This document shows, in pieces, positions 24,472 through 33,430 of a stretch of DNA of 41,018 nt. The stretch comes from Bradymonadales bacterium (lineage in GTDB: Bacteria > Bdellovibrionota > UBA2394): NCBI GenBank assembly GCA_007693605.1, contig REDG01000027.1, positions 1 through 41,018 on the forward strand, written 5' to 3'. Numbering within the stretch: position 1 is the first letter of the stretch; each line of letters begins with the position of its first letter. Made by a program: the position numbers and the translations under genes. The notes under the pieces were generated by a model, which did not search any database, was not told the DNA's origin, and saw only the letters and a list, made by a program, of their open reading frames with translations.

Positions 24472-25218
24472 ATGAGAACCGTCAACCCCTTCCTTAAAGA
24501 TAAAGTGTTTTTGATGCGTCGGCTAAGCCCTTCGAGCGAGCTGGCCAAGGAGAGCTCGGTCTATTTCATGCTTTTCGTGCTCTTGTCGGTATTTGTTGGC
24601 TCGGCTCTCGTCGCATCCTGGCTGAGAACCCACTTCTCGATGCAACTTGAATTCCGATCTCCTTTTTTGCCCATGCTTGTCGCTCTTGTGGGTCTCGCTC
24701 TGGGTTTAAGATTTTTTTATGAGTTCAGTCGACTCTTTGGTTTTTCTAGTGTTTTACTTTCCGGCGCGCTTTTTGGATTCTACTATGAACTCTTGATTCA
24801 GTTGTTTGATGGAATTTTTCTACAGCTCGCGCTCGTTCTTCTCGCAAGTCTCTGTTCAATGATTGTTCTCTCCTATAAAAATGTTCTCCATGAGCCCTTG
24901 AGAGTAAGGGACTATATGAAATATTTCATTTTCAGCATTCTGACCCTCCACTTTTTCATATGGATCTTTCGAGTGCTAGAAAATCCAATCCCTTACATTC
25001 ACGAGATGCCTCTCATTCGTTCGCTTATTTGCATCTTGAGCATTGTCTTGATTGGCATTTTCTTAACGAATGACTTCAAGAGCCTGCGACGGGCCCTGGC
25101 GATGCGCCTACCAAAGCCCATGGAGGCTTATCTCTCGATGGGAATTCTGTATGGAGTTCTTTGGATGCCGATAGGTATTGTGCAACTCATCCTCAAGGCC
25201 TCCGAAGATCAAGACTAA
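24472..25218 (+). CDS. Bax inhibitor-1/YccA family membrane protein
   Basis: A 248-residue integral membrane protein with seven likely helices. The N-terminal MRTVNPFLKDKVF resembles the NPAL...F opening of the bacterial BaxI_1 group, and the C-terminal block, an NDF segment followed by LPKPMEAYLSMGILYGVLWM, matches that group's D-F-x-x-I...PK-x-x-E-W...LVWLY pattern. Bacterial relatives such as YetJ are pH-dependent calcium leak channels; the conserved acidic residue for that is plausibly in NDF, but transport here is inference. It has its own promoter and stands alone. Confidence 0.75.
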   Translation: MRTVNPFLKDKVFLMRRLSPSSELAKESSVYFMLFVLLSVFVGSALVASWLRTHFSMQLEFRSPFLPMLVALVGLALGLRFFYEFSRLFGFSSVLLSGALFGFYYELLIQLFDGIFLQLALVLLASLCSMIVLSYKNVLHEPLRVRDYMKYFIFSILTLHFFIWIFRVLENPIPYIHEMPLIRSLICILSIVLIGIFLTNDFKSLRRALAMRLPKPMEAYLSMGILYGVLWMPIGIVQLILKASEDQD

Positions 25219-25219
25219 A

Positions 25220-25256
25220 GGTCCAACCGGTAAATCATCTCCGTGTTTTGCCACTA
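25220..25256. repeat. Solo copy of the end sequence of the 15261-15525 element
   Basis: GGTCCAACCGGTAAAT followed by TCTCCGTGTTTTGC matches the terminal repeat seen at both ends of the sodB-side element, and the segment closes with CCACTAG. It fills the whole gap between two convergent genes and supplies the smpB stop. Confidence 0.5.
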
Positions 25257-25700
25257 GCGACTCCTGAGTTCCCTTGAGATTTCTCGGTCCGCCTGCTTCT
25301 TTTTCAAATCCTGTCTCTTATCATGAATCTTTTTGCCCTTCCCTAAGCCCAGAAGCACCTTCACTCTTCCGCCCTTCAGATAAGCTTTCAGGGCTACAAT
25401 GGTCTTTCCGCCCGTCCAAGCCCCAAACCACTTGCTCAACTCCTTTCGATGCAGCAAAAGCTTCCGTCTCGCCCGAGGCTCGTGATTGAAGCGGTTGCCA
25501 TGAGAATACTCGTTGATATGAGCATTCATCAAATAAAGCTCGTCACCTTGAAAGGCTCCATAAGCATCTGACAGGTTCATCTTTCCTTCTCGGCAAGATT
25601 TCACCTCACTCCCTTTCAAAACGACGCCCGCCTCTAAGGTCTCTTCGATATGATAGTTGAATCTCGCCTTTCGATTTTCAGTGATCAGCTTTTCAGACAC
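25254..25700 (-). CDS. smpB: SsrA-binding protein SmpB
   Basis: Binds tmRNA and brings it to stalled ribosomes for trans-translation. The 148 residues show the usual motifs: NRKARFNYHIEETLEAGVVLKGSEVKSCREGK, then NAHINEYSHGN, and a basic C-terminal tail (DKRQDLKKKQADREISRELR) that in homologues enters the mRNA channel. Start is GTG at 25700, overlapping the end of rsmA by 8 bp. The tmRNA gene itself is not in this window. The stop lies in a short repeat shared with the convergent gene gap. Confidence 0.96.
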   Translation of the reverse strand: MSEKLITENRKARFNYHIEETLEAGVVLKGSEVKSCREGKMNLSDAYGAFQGDELYLMNAHINEYSHGNRFNHEPRARRKLLLHRKELSKWFGAWTGGKTIVALKAYLKGGRVKVLLGLGKGKKIHDKRQDLKKKQADREISRELRSR

Positions 25701-26451
25701 TTTTCAACTCCCTGTAAATCTTGGGCCACTCTTTCAGGGGAATCTCCTCCGCACGAAGATTGTCAGACCAAGACTGAGACCGATATAAAGCTCGAATCGA
25801 GTCTTCAGAGAACCTCTTTTTCAGTGAAAACAAAAGGCGTTTTCGCTTGTACAGGAAGCAAGACTTCAAGAATTCAGCGTAGTCTGAATCCCACGAAGAC
25901 GCGGGCTCCCTACGATTTCCGACAACAATCTGCGAGTCGACCTTGGGGGCGGGTCGAAAGGCTCCGGGGGGAACCACCGGGCCTAATTCAATCTCATAGT
26001 AAGACTGAACAAGCACACTCAAGCTCCCATAGGCCCTGCAGCCCGATTTCGATGCGAGTCTTTCGGCCACCTCCCTTTGCACTAAAAACACAAAGTGTTT
26101 TACTTGGTCCGAATGCTTGACGATCTTTAGAATCATTGCGGTCGCTGACTCATAGGGAAGATTCCCTATGAGGGAAAAGTCGAGAACCGGCTTCGACTCA
26201 ACACAAAAATCCCAGTCCAAAAAATCTTGCTGATAATACGGATAGTCTTTGGAATCCTCTGTGTGAATCTCTTTGAATTGAGGGTCGATCTCAAACAGAA
26301 GAAAAGAAGAATACTTCTTTTTCAAATGTTTGGTTAAGGCCGCTCGCCCAGGTCCAATTTCAGCAAACTCCCTCTCTGGAGTAAAATAAGAAACAATGCG
26401 AGCCTGCCATGCCGAATCGACAAGAAAATTTTGACCCCACTTCGCTCTCAT
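25693..26451 (-). CDS. rsmA: 16S rRNA dimethyladenosine transferase RsmA (KsgA)
   Basis: Dimethylates two adjacent adenosines near the 3' end of 16S rRNA late in small-subunit assembly. The 252 residues start KWGQNFLVDS, followed by SAM motif EIGPGRAALTKHL, acidic IDPQF, and the catalytic NLPY (in LIGNLPYESA). PPGAFRPAPKVDS is diagnostic for the family. The start ATG overlaps the tsaD stop (ATGA at 26448-26451), so it is in one operon with tsaD and smpB. Confidence 0.95.
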   Translation of the reverse strand: MRAKWGQNFLVDSAWQARIVSYFTPEREFAEIGPGRAALTKHLKKKYSSFLLFEIDPQFKEIHTEDSKDYPYYQQDFLDWDFCVESKPVLDFSLIGNLPYESATAMILKIVKHSDQVKHFVFLVQREVAERLASKSGCRAYGSLSVLVQSYYEIELGPVVPPGAFRPAPKVDSQIVVGNRREPASSWDSDYAEFLKSCFLYKRKRLLFSLKKRFSEDSIRALYRSQSWSDNLRAEEIPLKEWPKIYRELKSV

Positions 26452-27485
26452 TGAGTCTTCCTTCTGATCGCGGGTCTGCTGGTGGAGCTAACACCTTCTT
26501 CAAAATCTGAAAACTCAGATTGAAGAAATTTGACATAGGCTCGGACTCCAACCATTGCGGCATTGTCTGTGCAAAACTCCATGCGCGGAACGAAAATCCT
26601 TTCAAGCACTCCAGACTCAAGTAGGTTTTGACATCTGCTCTTGAGTTCCAGATTTCTGGCAACCCCTCCGACCACAACCAGTCTTGTCAAAGCGCTTTCC
26701 TCTGCCGCTCTTTTGATCTTTTCAATCAAATGATCCATCAACGCCTTTTGAAAGCCCGCGGCAAGATGGGGGCGGCTCTCTGGGTCGGAGTGCTTCGCCG
26801 CAAATCGAGCCAGTTGACTCTTTAACCCGCTGAAGCTGAACTCCAATCCATCTACCTTCACTGCCGAAAACTTAAATCGGGTCGGATCTCCAGCTCTCGC
26901 CAACTCTTCAAGCTTAGCTCCCCCAGGAAATCCCAAACCCAAACACTTTGCAGCCTTATCAAAGGCCTCACCCATCGCGTCGTCTCGAGTGCCCCCTAAC
27001 AAATGAAACTGATCAAAACCATCGACTCGATACAGACTGGTGTGCCCACCAGAGACAAGTGCCGCCAAAAAAGGAAAATCTGGCTGATCCTCTTCAAGAA
27101 AGACCGAAAGCAGATGACTCTCGAGATGATGACAAGAAATAAACCGGCCGGGGTAAAGAAAAGACAAGGATTTGGCTGCCGTTTGACCGACCAAAAGTGA
27201 TCCCACTAAACCCGGCTGAGATGTAGCCGCAAAGGCCTGCACTTCGGCCAAATCCCAACCCGTTTCTGTTATGACCTTTCTCATTAGAGGCAGCAGACTT
27301 CTCAAATGCGCTCGCGAAGCGAGCTCTGGCACAACCCCGCCATACTTCAAATGAACTTCGTCTTGAGATTGAACAGCTAAACTCAGCAGTCGAGGAATTC
27401 GATCTCCCGGATTTGCCTCTAAAGCCGCTACTGAGGTGTCATCACATGAAGTTTCAAAAGCTAAAATTTTTATTCTGTCGGACAT
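26448..27485 (-). CDS. tsaD: tRNA N6-adenosine threonylcarbamoyltransferase TsaD
   Basis: Transfers the threonylcarbamoyl group to A37 of tRNAs, using the product of the Sua5/TsaC enzyme (5789-6742). It is an ASKHA-fold protein of 345 residues with metal-binding H120 and H124 (SCHHLESH), a nucleotide-binding ETSCDDTSVA N-terminus, VSGGHTSL, GGVARN and the C-terminal FCTDNAAMVG with the third metal ligand. Partner genes tsaB and tsaE are not in this window. The start overlaps the end of cpoB by 16 bp. Confidence 0.97.
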   Translation of the reverse strand: MSDRIKILAFETSCDDTSVAALEANPGDRIPRLLSLAVQSQDEVHLKYGGVVPELASRAHLRSLLPLMRKVITETGWDLAEVQAFAATSQPGLVGSLLVGQTAAKSLSFLYPGRFISCHHLESHLLSVFLEEDQPDFPFLAALVSGGHTSLYRVDGFDQFHLLGGTRDDAMGEAFDKAAKCLGLGFPGGAKLEELARAGDPTRFKFSAVKVDGLEFSFSGLKSQLARFAAKHSDPESRPHLAAGFQKALMDHLIEKIKRAAEESALTRLVVVGGVARNLELKSRCQNLLESGVLERIFVPRMEFCTDNAAMVGVRAYVKFLQSEFSDFEEGVSSTSRPAIRRKTQ

Positions 27486-28150
27486 TCCGCATTCATGATT
27501 TCGGTGAAAGCCTCAAGTTCGGCCTCCATCCCAAGGTTTCGAAACGAATCAGCCTGTCGAGCCATCGCATCGCACCTTTTATCGGATTGCGGATAATTTT
27601 CAATAAGATCCTGATACCTCACCAAAGCCTCTGCGTGCTGACCCTGAAGCCTATGGCCCTCAGCCACCCAAAACAAAGCATTATCGGCCAAAGGATCTTC
27701 AGGGCGCTCCTCCAAAAAGCGAAGGAACAGGAGCCTCGCTCGGTCAAAATTTCCAGTCTGATGGGCTCTCAGGGCCTCTCGATAGAGACCATCTGGCCCT
27801 CTGGCCGCCTCGTTTCCCCTTTGAGAACGCGGAGACCTTTGAGCCCGAGAAACCTGAGACTCCATCTGCTGAATTCGGTCCTGCAAAGCCTGGTTCTGAT
27901 ACTCTAAACTCTCAATCTGTCCCCGCATGACGGTCTGATCATTTCGAATAGTGGTCAGCTGAGAACGAAGGTCGGCGAGCCGTCTTCCCTCCAAAACATC
28001 AGGCTCCGAACTGCCAGAGGGAACGCCAGACCGCCCCTCCAAAAAACGACTTCTCTCATCCAAGTCATTTAAACGAGCTTCAAACTCGTCCAATCGTTGA
28101 GCGCAAGAAATACTTAAAAAAGAAATCAGAAACAAAAAAAGGACTCGCAT
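27470..28150 (-). CDS. cpoB: Tol-Pal system protein YbgF/CpoB, lipoprotein form
   Basis: A periplasmic coiled-coil and TPR protein that in E. coli coordinates Tol-Pal with PBP1B during division. After a signal peptide with lipobox LSISC (Cys about 16) comes a heptad-rich coiled coil (about 20-95), an Arg/Gly linker, and TPR-like repeats from YREALRAHQTGNFDRARLLFLRF to the end. E. coli CpoB is soluble, so a lipid anchor here would be a difference; the cysteine is well placed. It lies 44 bp after pal, the standard order. Confidence 0.87.
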   Translation of the reverse strand: MRVLFLFLISFLSISCAQRLDEFEARLNDLDERSRFLEGRSGVPSGSSEPDVLEGRRLADLRSQLTTIRNDQTVMRGQIESLEYQNQALQDRIQQMESQVSRAQRSPRSQRGNEAARGPDGLYREALRAHQTGNFDRARLLFLRFLEERPEDPLADNALFWVAEGHRLQGQHAEALVRYQDLIENYPQSDKRCDAMARQADSFRNLGMEAELEAFTEIMNAECPTE

Positions 28151-28194
28151 GAGAGTAGATTAACCGCCAGCGAGCCCTTTTTGAAAGAAAAAGC

Positions 28195-28719
28195 TTATCT
28201 TTGTAAAATCACAAACTCGGCTCGACGATTCAGTCGCCAAGCCTCCTCACTTGATCGAGGATCAAGGGGTTTCTCCTCCCCCCAACTCTTCATTTCCATT
28301 CTGTTACGGGGAACGCCTAAGTCTGCCAAATAGCTAATGGCGGCCCGAGCTCGCCTTTCTCCCAAGGCGATATTGTACTCGTTACTTCCTCTCTCGTCAC
28401 AGTGCCCCTCAACCAAGACCCTCATTCTAGGATTCCCTAAAATCGTTCTTGCGTTGTTCTGCAAACGATTTCGAGACTCTTCTGTCAGATTTGAGCTGTC
28501 GAATGGAAAGTGAACGCGCTCGAGAGTCCCAAGGCCAATTCCGCCAGTCGCCGACGCCCCACTACCTTCTCGAATGTAGTCACTCTCCGTCACATCGGAG
28601 GGACGAGTTGAAGTCGCGTCTTTGGTCGCACAACCCGCCAAAAGCACAGCAATACTCATACACAAAAAGCTGTAGAGAAGTTTAAAGCCAGATTCAGATT
28701 CAAGAGACATGATTTTCAT
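28195..28719 (-). CDS. pal: Peptidoglycan-associated lipoprotein Pal
   Basis: Outer-membrane lipoprotein that binds peptidoglycan and takes part in Tol-Pal envelope constriction. The signal peptide ends in lipobox LLAGC (Cys about 29). The OmpA-like domain has VHFPFDSSNL, VEGHCDERGSNEYNIALGERRA (with the D-x-R peptidoglycan contacts) and the final RRAEFVI. Length 174. AAGGAG is 11 nt before the ATG at 28719; a second ATG three codons on is possible. tolQRAB are not present here, so pal-cpoB is separate from at least the preceding Tol genes. Confidence 0.96.
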   Translation of the reverse strand: MKIMSLESESGFKLLYSFLCMSIAVLLAGCATKDATSTRPSDVTESDYIREGSGASATGGIGLGTLERVHFPFDSSNLTEESRNRLQNNARTILGNPRMRVLVEGHCDERGSNEYNIALGERRARAAISYLADLGVPRNRMEMKSWGEEKPLDPRSSEEAWRLNRRAEFVILQR

Positions 28720-28768
28720 AATTTGATTAACTCCTTTTTAGCAAACTGAAGCACTACATTGAAGCCTA

Positions 28769-30958
28769 TTATCGAGAAGGTCCAGCGTCATTCCGCCATT
28801 TTTGACCCCCAACGGCGTCTAACCTTCGTATAGTAGACCCCGAGCTTCGAAGCCGGTCAAGAACAGAAGGATGCGGAAAAGCGTATTGATTCTGTCGTCC
28901 GCAGCTTATCCACACCTTTTGAGGTCTTAGGCGTTCGAGTAGCTGAGGCCCCGTGCTCGTGTTCGAGCCGTGATGGGCGATCTTTAGTAGGCCCAATCCA
29001 GCACTTGGGATCTCTATCTGTCTACTCTGAAGCCAGTTCAACAGTCGCCTCTCCCCAAGCCTCCCAACATCCCCCAAGAAGACGGCCAAGAGCTGCCGAT
29101 CTTTCCTCTGATAGAGATAGTTGAGAATGGAATCTGAATTTCTAACGGGTGGCAGAACCCCATCTCTCGGGCTTCTGGAGATCTGACTGAACGCGCCAAA
29201 ACAAAAGTTCTGACTGCAAATCTCGCCTGAAGAGTCTTGAATGGCCACAAGCTTTCCCAAGAATCGATCCCTTAAGTTCTTGGCGAAAAACTCACTCTCG
29301 TCCTGTCGCGGTATCCAAAGCTCTTCAAATCGAATCCTATCGGCCAAGGCTTCAAAGGCACCGGCATGATCGAGATCAAAGTGGCTTAGCACCCAAAGGT
29401 CTAGACTCTGAATCCTGCGCTGACGGAGCCAGTCTCTCATTCGCTCCCCTAGGCCCCCATCAATCAGAATTCTCTTGTCCTCCATTTGAATGAAAAACGC
29501 GTCACCCTGACCCACATCCCACATTTCAACCTGCAAGCCTTCTACGGCCCCCTTGGAAAATGAAATTTGACTAAGGGCCCCAAACAACACGGGCGTCAAA
29601 AGCACAAAGGCCCATCGCATTCGCCGAAGCGATGCCGGCTGAATCAGTAGAAAGATGAGAGCGCAAAGCAAAAAAATTGCGAACATCCCCATATAGGGGC
29701 TCAAGCCCACGACTTTCGAAAAACTGGAATCAAGCTGCATCAGGCCCTCAACAAAGCGCTGATTGAAGGACTCAACCCACTGGAATCCGAACAAAGCAAG
29801 CGCTTGAACAGGCAGAAAAATGATAAAAAAGAATGAAACAAAGATTAGATTTAAGAAACTTGAAATCCAATGAATCTCGTTTCCCATACTGTGGCTCAAA
29901 AGAAAAACTCCGAGGCTTGTTTGAAGGCTTGCAAGAGCCCAGGTCGAGAAGTCTCGGCCTGAGAGTTCCGATCGAAGAAGAATCCAACAAGCGCCAAAAG
30001 AAAACCAGTAGCCGGGCCTCCAAAAATAGTCTGGTTGAACAATCAAAGTACCCAGCCCTAACAAAGCCAGCAAATCGCTTGGCGGATATCGTATCGAGTC
30101 TTTCCAAAGGATGGGGCCGAACAAGAATATGCTCGCACAAAGAATGGCTCGATTGATGGAGACACCTGGAGGAAACCAGAACCACAGAAAAGTGAGGGCG
30201 AGAACAAAACCAATGCGAAGAGGCCAAAGAAACTCAGACTTGAAAGCGAGGGACAAGCCCCACTTCAAAATGAACCAAAGCGCAAAACTAAAGAGGCCAA
30301 CATGAAGGCCCGAAATCACAAAGAGATGAGACAGACCCAGGCGATGAAGCGAGCGCCAAAGTTCGCGCCCCAAAGAAGCCGACTCTCCCCGCAAAAAAAG
30401 AGCTCTAAATCGAGCAATCCACCCCTCTTCCTCATCAGACCCGAAGCGGACTCGAAAGGAATCTTCTGACTTTGACAGGCGAAGGCGTCCAAGCATCTTT
30501 CTTTGGGTTCGAATCCGTTCTAGAGAGTTGAAGGGAAGCTCAAAACTGGCCGTGGGAACAAGGCGAGCGAGTCTCTCGTATTCAAAGTCAAAATCGGGAT
30601 GTCCAGAAACGAGAGCAAAGGCTCGAACTCCCAGTGCCTGGTGATTGACAGCCCTTAGCCGCACTCGGGAATCAAATCGGCGATGCTCAACCACCTCAAA
30701 GCTCCAAAGCTCCTCTTTGTGCCGCAAGGCTTGTAAGCCCGACAAGGCCTTGATATCCGTCTGATTCTTGAAAACCCCAAACAGCGCCCCGGCCACGAAG
30801 CTCAGACATAGAACCCACCGAAGTCGTGGCTTGATGAGAAATATGAGAGCGAGAACCAAGCAAAACCAAAGACCTGGCCGATAAAAGAAACTAAAGATTC
30901 CGAGTGAAAACGAGAGCCAAAGAAAAAAGAAGCGATCCACCTCCGAAGGGGGAAGCAA
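28769..30958 (-). CDS. comEC: DNA internalization channel ComEC/Rec2
   Basis: Inner-membrane channel that moves single-stranded DNA into the cytoplasm in natural transformation. The 729 residues contain two early membrane helices with an OB-like domain between, the competence domain with several helices (about 200-470; LGLSHLFVISGLHVGLF is diagnostic), and a C-terminal metallo-beta-lactamase domain with DVGQGDAFFI and SHFDLDHAGA (H-x-D-x-D-H). Start is TTG at 30958, with GGAGG 8 nt upstream. That ribosome site is complementary over 12 nt to the end of the upstream gene. Other com genes are not visible here. Confidence 0.95.
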   Translation of the reverse strand: MLPPSEVDRFFFLWLSFSLGIFSFFYRPGLWFCLVLALIFLIKPRLRWVLCLSFVAGALFGVFKNQTDIKALSGLQALRHKEELWSFEVVEHRRFDSRVRLRAVNHQALGVRAFALVSGHPDFDFEYERLARLVPTASFELPFNSLERIRTQRKMLGRLRLSKSEDSFRVRFGSDEEEGWIARFRALFLRGESASLGRELWRSLHRLGLSHLFVISGLHVGLFSFALWFILKWGLSLAFKSEFLWPLRIGFVLALTFLWFWFPPGVSINRAILCASIFLFGPILWKDSIRYPPSDLLALLGLGTLIVQPDYFWRPGYWFSFGACWILLRSELSGRDFSTWALASLQTSLGVFLLSHSMGNEIHWISSFLNLIFVSFFFIIFLPVQALALFGFQWVESFNQRFVEGLMQLDSSFSKVVGLSPYMGMFAIFLLCALIFLLIQPASLRRMRWAFVLLTPVLFGALSQISFSKGAVEGLQVEMWDVGQGDAFFIQMEDKRILIDGGLGERMRDWLRQRRIQSLDLWVLSHFDLDHAGAFEALADRIRFEELWIPRQDESEFFAKNLRDRFLGKLVAIQDSSGEICSQNFCFGAFSQISRSPRDGVLPPVRNSDSILNYLYQRKDRQLLAVFLGDVGRLGERRLLNWLQSRQIEIPSAGLGLLKIAHHGSNTSTGPQLLERLRPQKVWISCGRQNQYAFPHPSVLDRLRSSGSTIRRLDAVGGQKWRNDAGPSR

Positions 30959-30960
30959 AC

Positions 30961-31097
30961 TTCAGTCCTCCTCGGTCGGACAAAAATTTTGGCCCCTCAG
31001 GCCGTCCCCAACCTGAAAGTCGGAAACATCTGTCTACTAGACCGAAAGATCTGGAAGACTAAACGGGAAGCTCGCTAAAACCTGAAGGAGGACTGAA
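30961..31097 (-). promoter_or_regulatory. Inverted repeat masking the comEC ribosome site
   Basis: On the minus strand the upstream coding end reads TTCAGTCCTCCT (31097-31086) and the comEC ribosome site reads AGGAGGACTGAA (30972-30961), a perfect 12-bp match around a loop of about 113 nt. Ribosomes that reach the upstream stop at 31075 would disrupt the pairing, a plausible translational coupling switch. Confidence 0.45.
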
Positions 31098-31605
31098 TCC
31101 CAAAGCTGGCGGCACCCGCCTCGAATTTACTCCAATGAGCCATCGCCTCATGAATGAAGCCGAGATAGAACTGACCGACAAATGAAATGGCAAACTCTCG
31201 CTCTCCGAGCATCCAAAGCGGCCCCGCATGGCCTCGAAAAGCAACCCCCAACATATGCGCCGTATAGCCCTTTGTACGAAGCATCCAAACGGGGCCAGTG
31301 TAAGCTCCATAAGCGAAGAAAAACTTTCTGTGCCGAGGGCCCAAGTCGTACTTTTGTTCCAGCCCTAGGCCTCCCATCAAACCGGCGGTTTTAGGTCCGA
31401 CCCTCCCTTCGCTCAGCGCCACCAGTCTGAGGTCTCCAAAATCCCTTGTCTGATACTCCTTCAAACTCCAAGTCAGACCAAACTGTGTCCAACCGATTCT
31501 CTCCTGACTCGGATCTTTCCACAGCGACCAAGAATAACCAATATGTGGCTGCGGAAATTGTGTAAGGAAGAGACTGGAACTAAGAAAAACAAGATTCAAC
31601 AACAT
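31075..31605 (-). CDS. Secreted barrel-like protein of unknown function
   Basis: I do not recognise a named family. The 176 residues begin with a signal peptide (about 1-16, LVFLSSSLFLTQ). The rest alternates hydrophobic and polar residues with many Gly, Tyr, Phe and Trp, and ends in FRF, a terminal aromatic typical of outer-membrane beta-barrels. A small barrel of the OMP_b-brl sort is my best guess. It starts 3 bp after the uvrC stop and is followed by comEC, whose start may depend on its translation. Confidence 0.7.
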   Translation of the reverse strand: MLLNLVFLSSSLFLTQFPQPHIGYSWSLWKDPSQERIGWTQFGLTWSLKEYQTRDFGDLRLVALSEGRVGPKTAGLMGGLGLEQKYDLGPRHRKFFFAYGAYTGPVWMLRTKGYTAHMLGVAFRGHAGPLWMLGEREFAISFVGQFYLGFIHEAMAHWSKFEAGAASFGIQSSFRF

Positions 31606-31607
31606 CT

Positions 31608-33428
31608 CTATTCATCCTGACTGAAATGGGTTCGCACTGCACTCAAAAGTCGCGGACTAATCACCTTCATCAAATCAAAGTCTTCTGCCTCTAAAATCTT
31701 ATCGATAGAGCCGAATTCCCTCAAGAGCTTCATTCGATCCGACTTCTTCATTCCCGGCACCGCATCAAGTTCAGAGCGGCTAAAGCTCTTCAGTCGTCGT
31801 TGTCGATGAAATTCAATCGCAAAGCGATGGGCCTCGTCTCGAAGCTGAACCAAAAGTCGCTCGGGGGCCGAGTCGGGCTTCAAAAGGACTGGATTCTTTC
31901 GATGGCTCAAAAAAACTCGCTCTCTATTTTTGGGATTCAAGGGATTGAGGCTTTCGCTCCCCTCGCGAGCTTTAGCCAAGGATACCACCTCAACCTGATC
32001 TGATATCTCAAGTTCGCTCAAGACCGCCAGTCCGACGGCAAGCTGGCCTTTTCCGCCATCGACCACCAACAAATCTGGAAGTTCTTCTTGGGTTCGATAC
32101 CTTCGACTCAAGACTTCCTTCATGGAAGCAAAATCATCAATTCGATCCGTCTCTAAAATGAATTTGCGATAGAACCCCTTGTTCGGTTGCCCCCTCTCGA
32201 AGCGAACAACAGAGCCGACAATCTCGTCTCCCTGATGGTGAGAAATGTCTACACAATCAATAATGGTCGGTAACTTCTTCAGGTGAAGCTCCCTCTGAAG
32301 CTCCTGAATGGAGTCTTTATGCTTCTCTTCGCTCACCCGCCTATTCTCTAGAAAAGAGACGGCATTCGCCTCTGCCATCTCGAGAAGCTTTTTCTTCTCT
32401 GAAGACCTGGGTTTGATCACCTGAAATCGCTCCCGAAACATCTCGATGTCAGAGGCTTCTCTGACGATGACTTGCTTGGGTTGAAAGACTTCTTGTTGAT
32501 AGTATTGACTAAGAAATTGTGAGACCAGTTGATCCGAATCTAACTCTACTTGATCAAACTCAAAGTTTCGAAAGTCCCACAGCTTGCCGCTCCGAACAAA
32601 CAAAAGACTAATCACCACGCCAAATTCGTCCCTGGCCAAGCCAAGTACATCAAAGTCGACCCCCATTCTACCCTGCTCATGGGCATAAATACTTTGCTCC
32701 TTCAAGCTGGCCTCTATCGCCTGAATCTGATCTCTGAAAATGGCTGCGGCTTCATAGTCTTCTTCTTCTACGGCGGCCTCCATTCTTTGCTTGAGAGAGC
32801 CCACAAGTTGATCGGTATCCCCACGAAAGAAGAGTTTTACGGACTCCACCAACTTTCGGTAGTCCGATGAGCTAATGAGCCCTACGCAAGGGGCGACACA
32901 TCTTTTAATCTCGTACTCCAAGCAAGGGCGAGAGCGATTATAAAGCTTGGCATCGCTACAAGTTCTCAAAGGAAAGGCCTTCTGCAAAACCTTCAGAGTC
33001 TCTTTCAGTCTCAATCCCGAAAGAAAAGGCCCGAAATAGACCGCACCATCTCTTTTTATTCTTCGAGTCACTTCGATTGTCGGCCATTCGTGCTTGAGGT
33101 CGAGCCGCAGACTCAAGTAACGCTTATCGTCTCGCAACCGAATATTGTAGGGCGGACGATATTTCTTAATGAGTTCATTTTCTATAAACAGAGCATCGTT
33201 CTCTGATGTGGCCACCAAAAAATCTATCTTCGTCGTCTTCTCACGAATGAACTGAACAAAGGGCCGCCGATCAAGGGCCTCCTTTGTGAAGTACTGTCGC
33301 ACGCGGTCACGAAGGGATTTGGCCTTTCCCACATACAGAACTCTTTGAGCGCTTTCTCCGCCTTTGAAAATATAACAACCCGTCTTTTTTGGGAGGGATT
33401 TGACTTGAAGTTGAATAGAGGCGTCCAT
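31608..33428 (-). CDS. uvrC: Excinuclease ABC subunit C
   Basis: The dual nuclease of nucleotide excision repair. Of 606 residues the first about 85 form the GIY-YIG domain (TGCYIFKG, VLYVGKAKSLRDRVRQYF) for the 3' cut. Then come the CLEYEIKRCVAPCVGLIS cysteine cluster, a UVR motif (about 203-238) that contacts UvrB, an RNase H-like domain (DCVDISHHQGDEIVGS) for the 5' cut, and C-terminal helix-hairpin-helix motifs (LDAVPGMKKSDRMKLLREFGSIDKI). ATG at 33428 is preferred; a TTG at 33434 overlaps the uvrB stop. It lies directly after uvrB, an arrangement less common than unlinked genes. Confidence 0.97.
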   Translation of the reverse strand: MDASIQLQVKSLPKKTGCYIFKGGESAQRVLYVGKAKSLRDRVRQYFTKEALDRRPFVQFIREKTTKIDFLVATSENDALFIENELIKKYRPPYNIRLRDDKRYLSLRLDLKHEWPTIEVTRRIKRDGAVYFGPFLSGLRLKETLKVLQKAFPLRTCSDAKLYNRSRPCLEYEIKRCVAPCVGLISSSDYRKLVESVKLFFRGDTDQLVGSLKQRMEAAVEEEDYEAAAIFRDQIQAIEASLKEQSIYAHEQGRMGVDFDVLGLARDEFGVVISLLFVRSGKLWDFRNFEFDQVELDSDQLVSQFLSQYYQQEVFQPKQVIVREASDIEMFRERFQVIKPRSSEKKKLLEMAEANAVSFLENRRVSEEKHKDSIQELQRELHLKKLPTIIDCVDISHHQGDEIVGSVVRFERGQPNKGFYRKFILETDRIDDFASMKEVLSRRYRTQEELPDLLVVDGGKGQLAVGLAVLSELEISDQVEVVSLAKAREGSESLNPLNPKNRERVFLSHRKNPVLLKPDSAPERLLVQLRDEAHRFAIEFHRQRRLKSFSRSELDAVPGMKKSDRMKLLREFGSIDKILEAEDFDLMKVISPRLLSAVRTHFSQDE

Positions 33429-33430
33429 AT

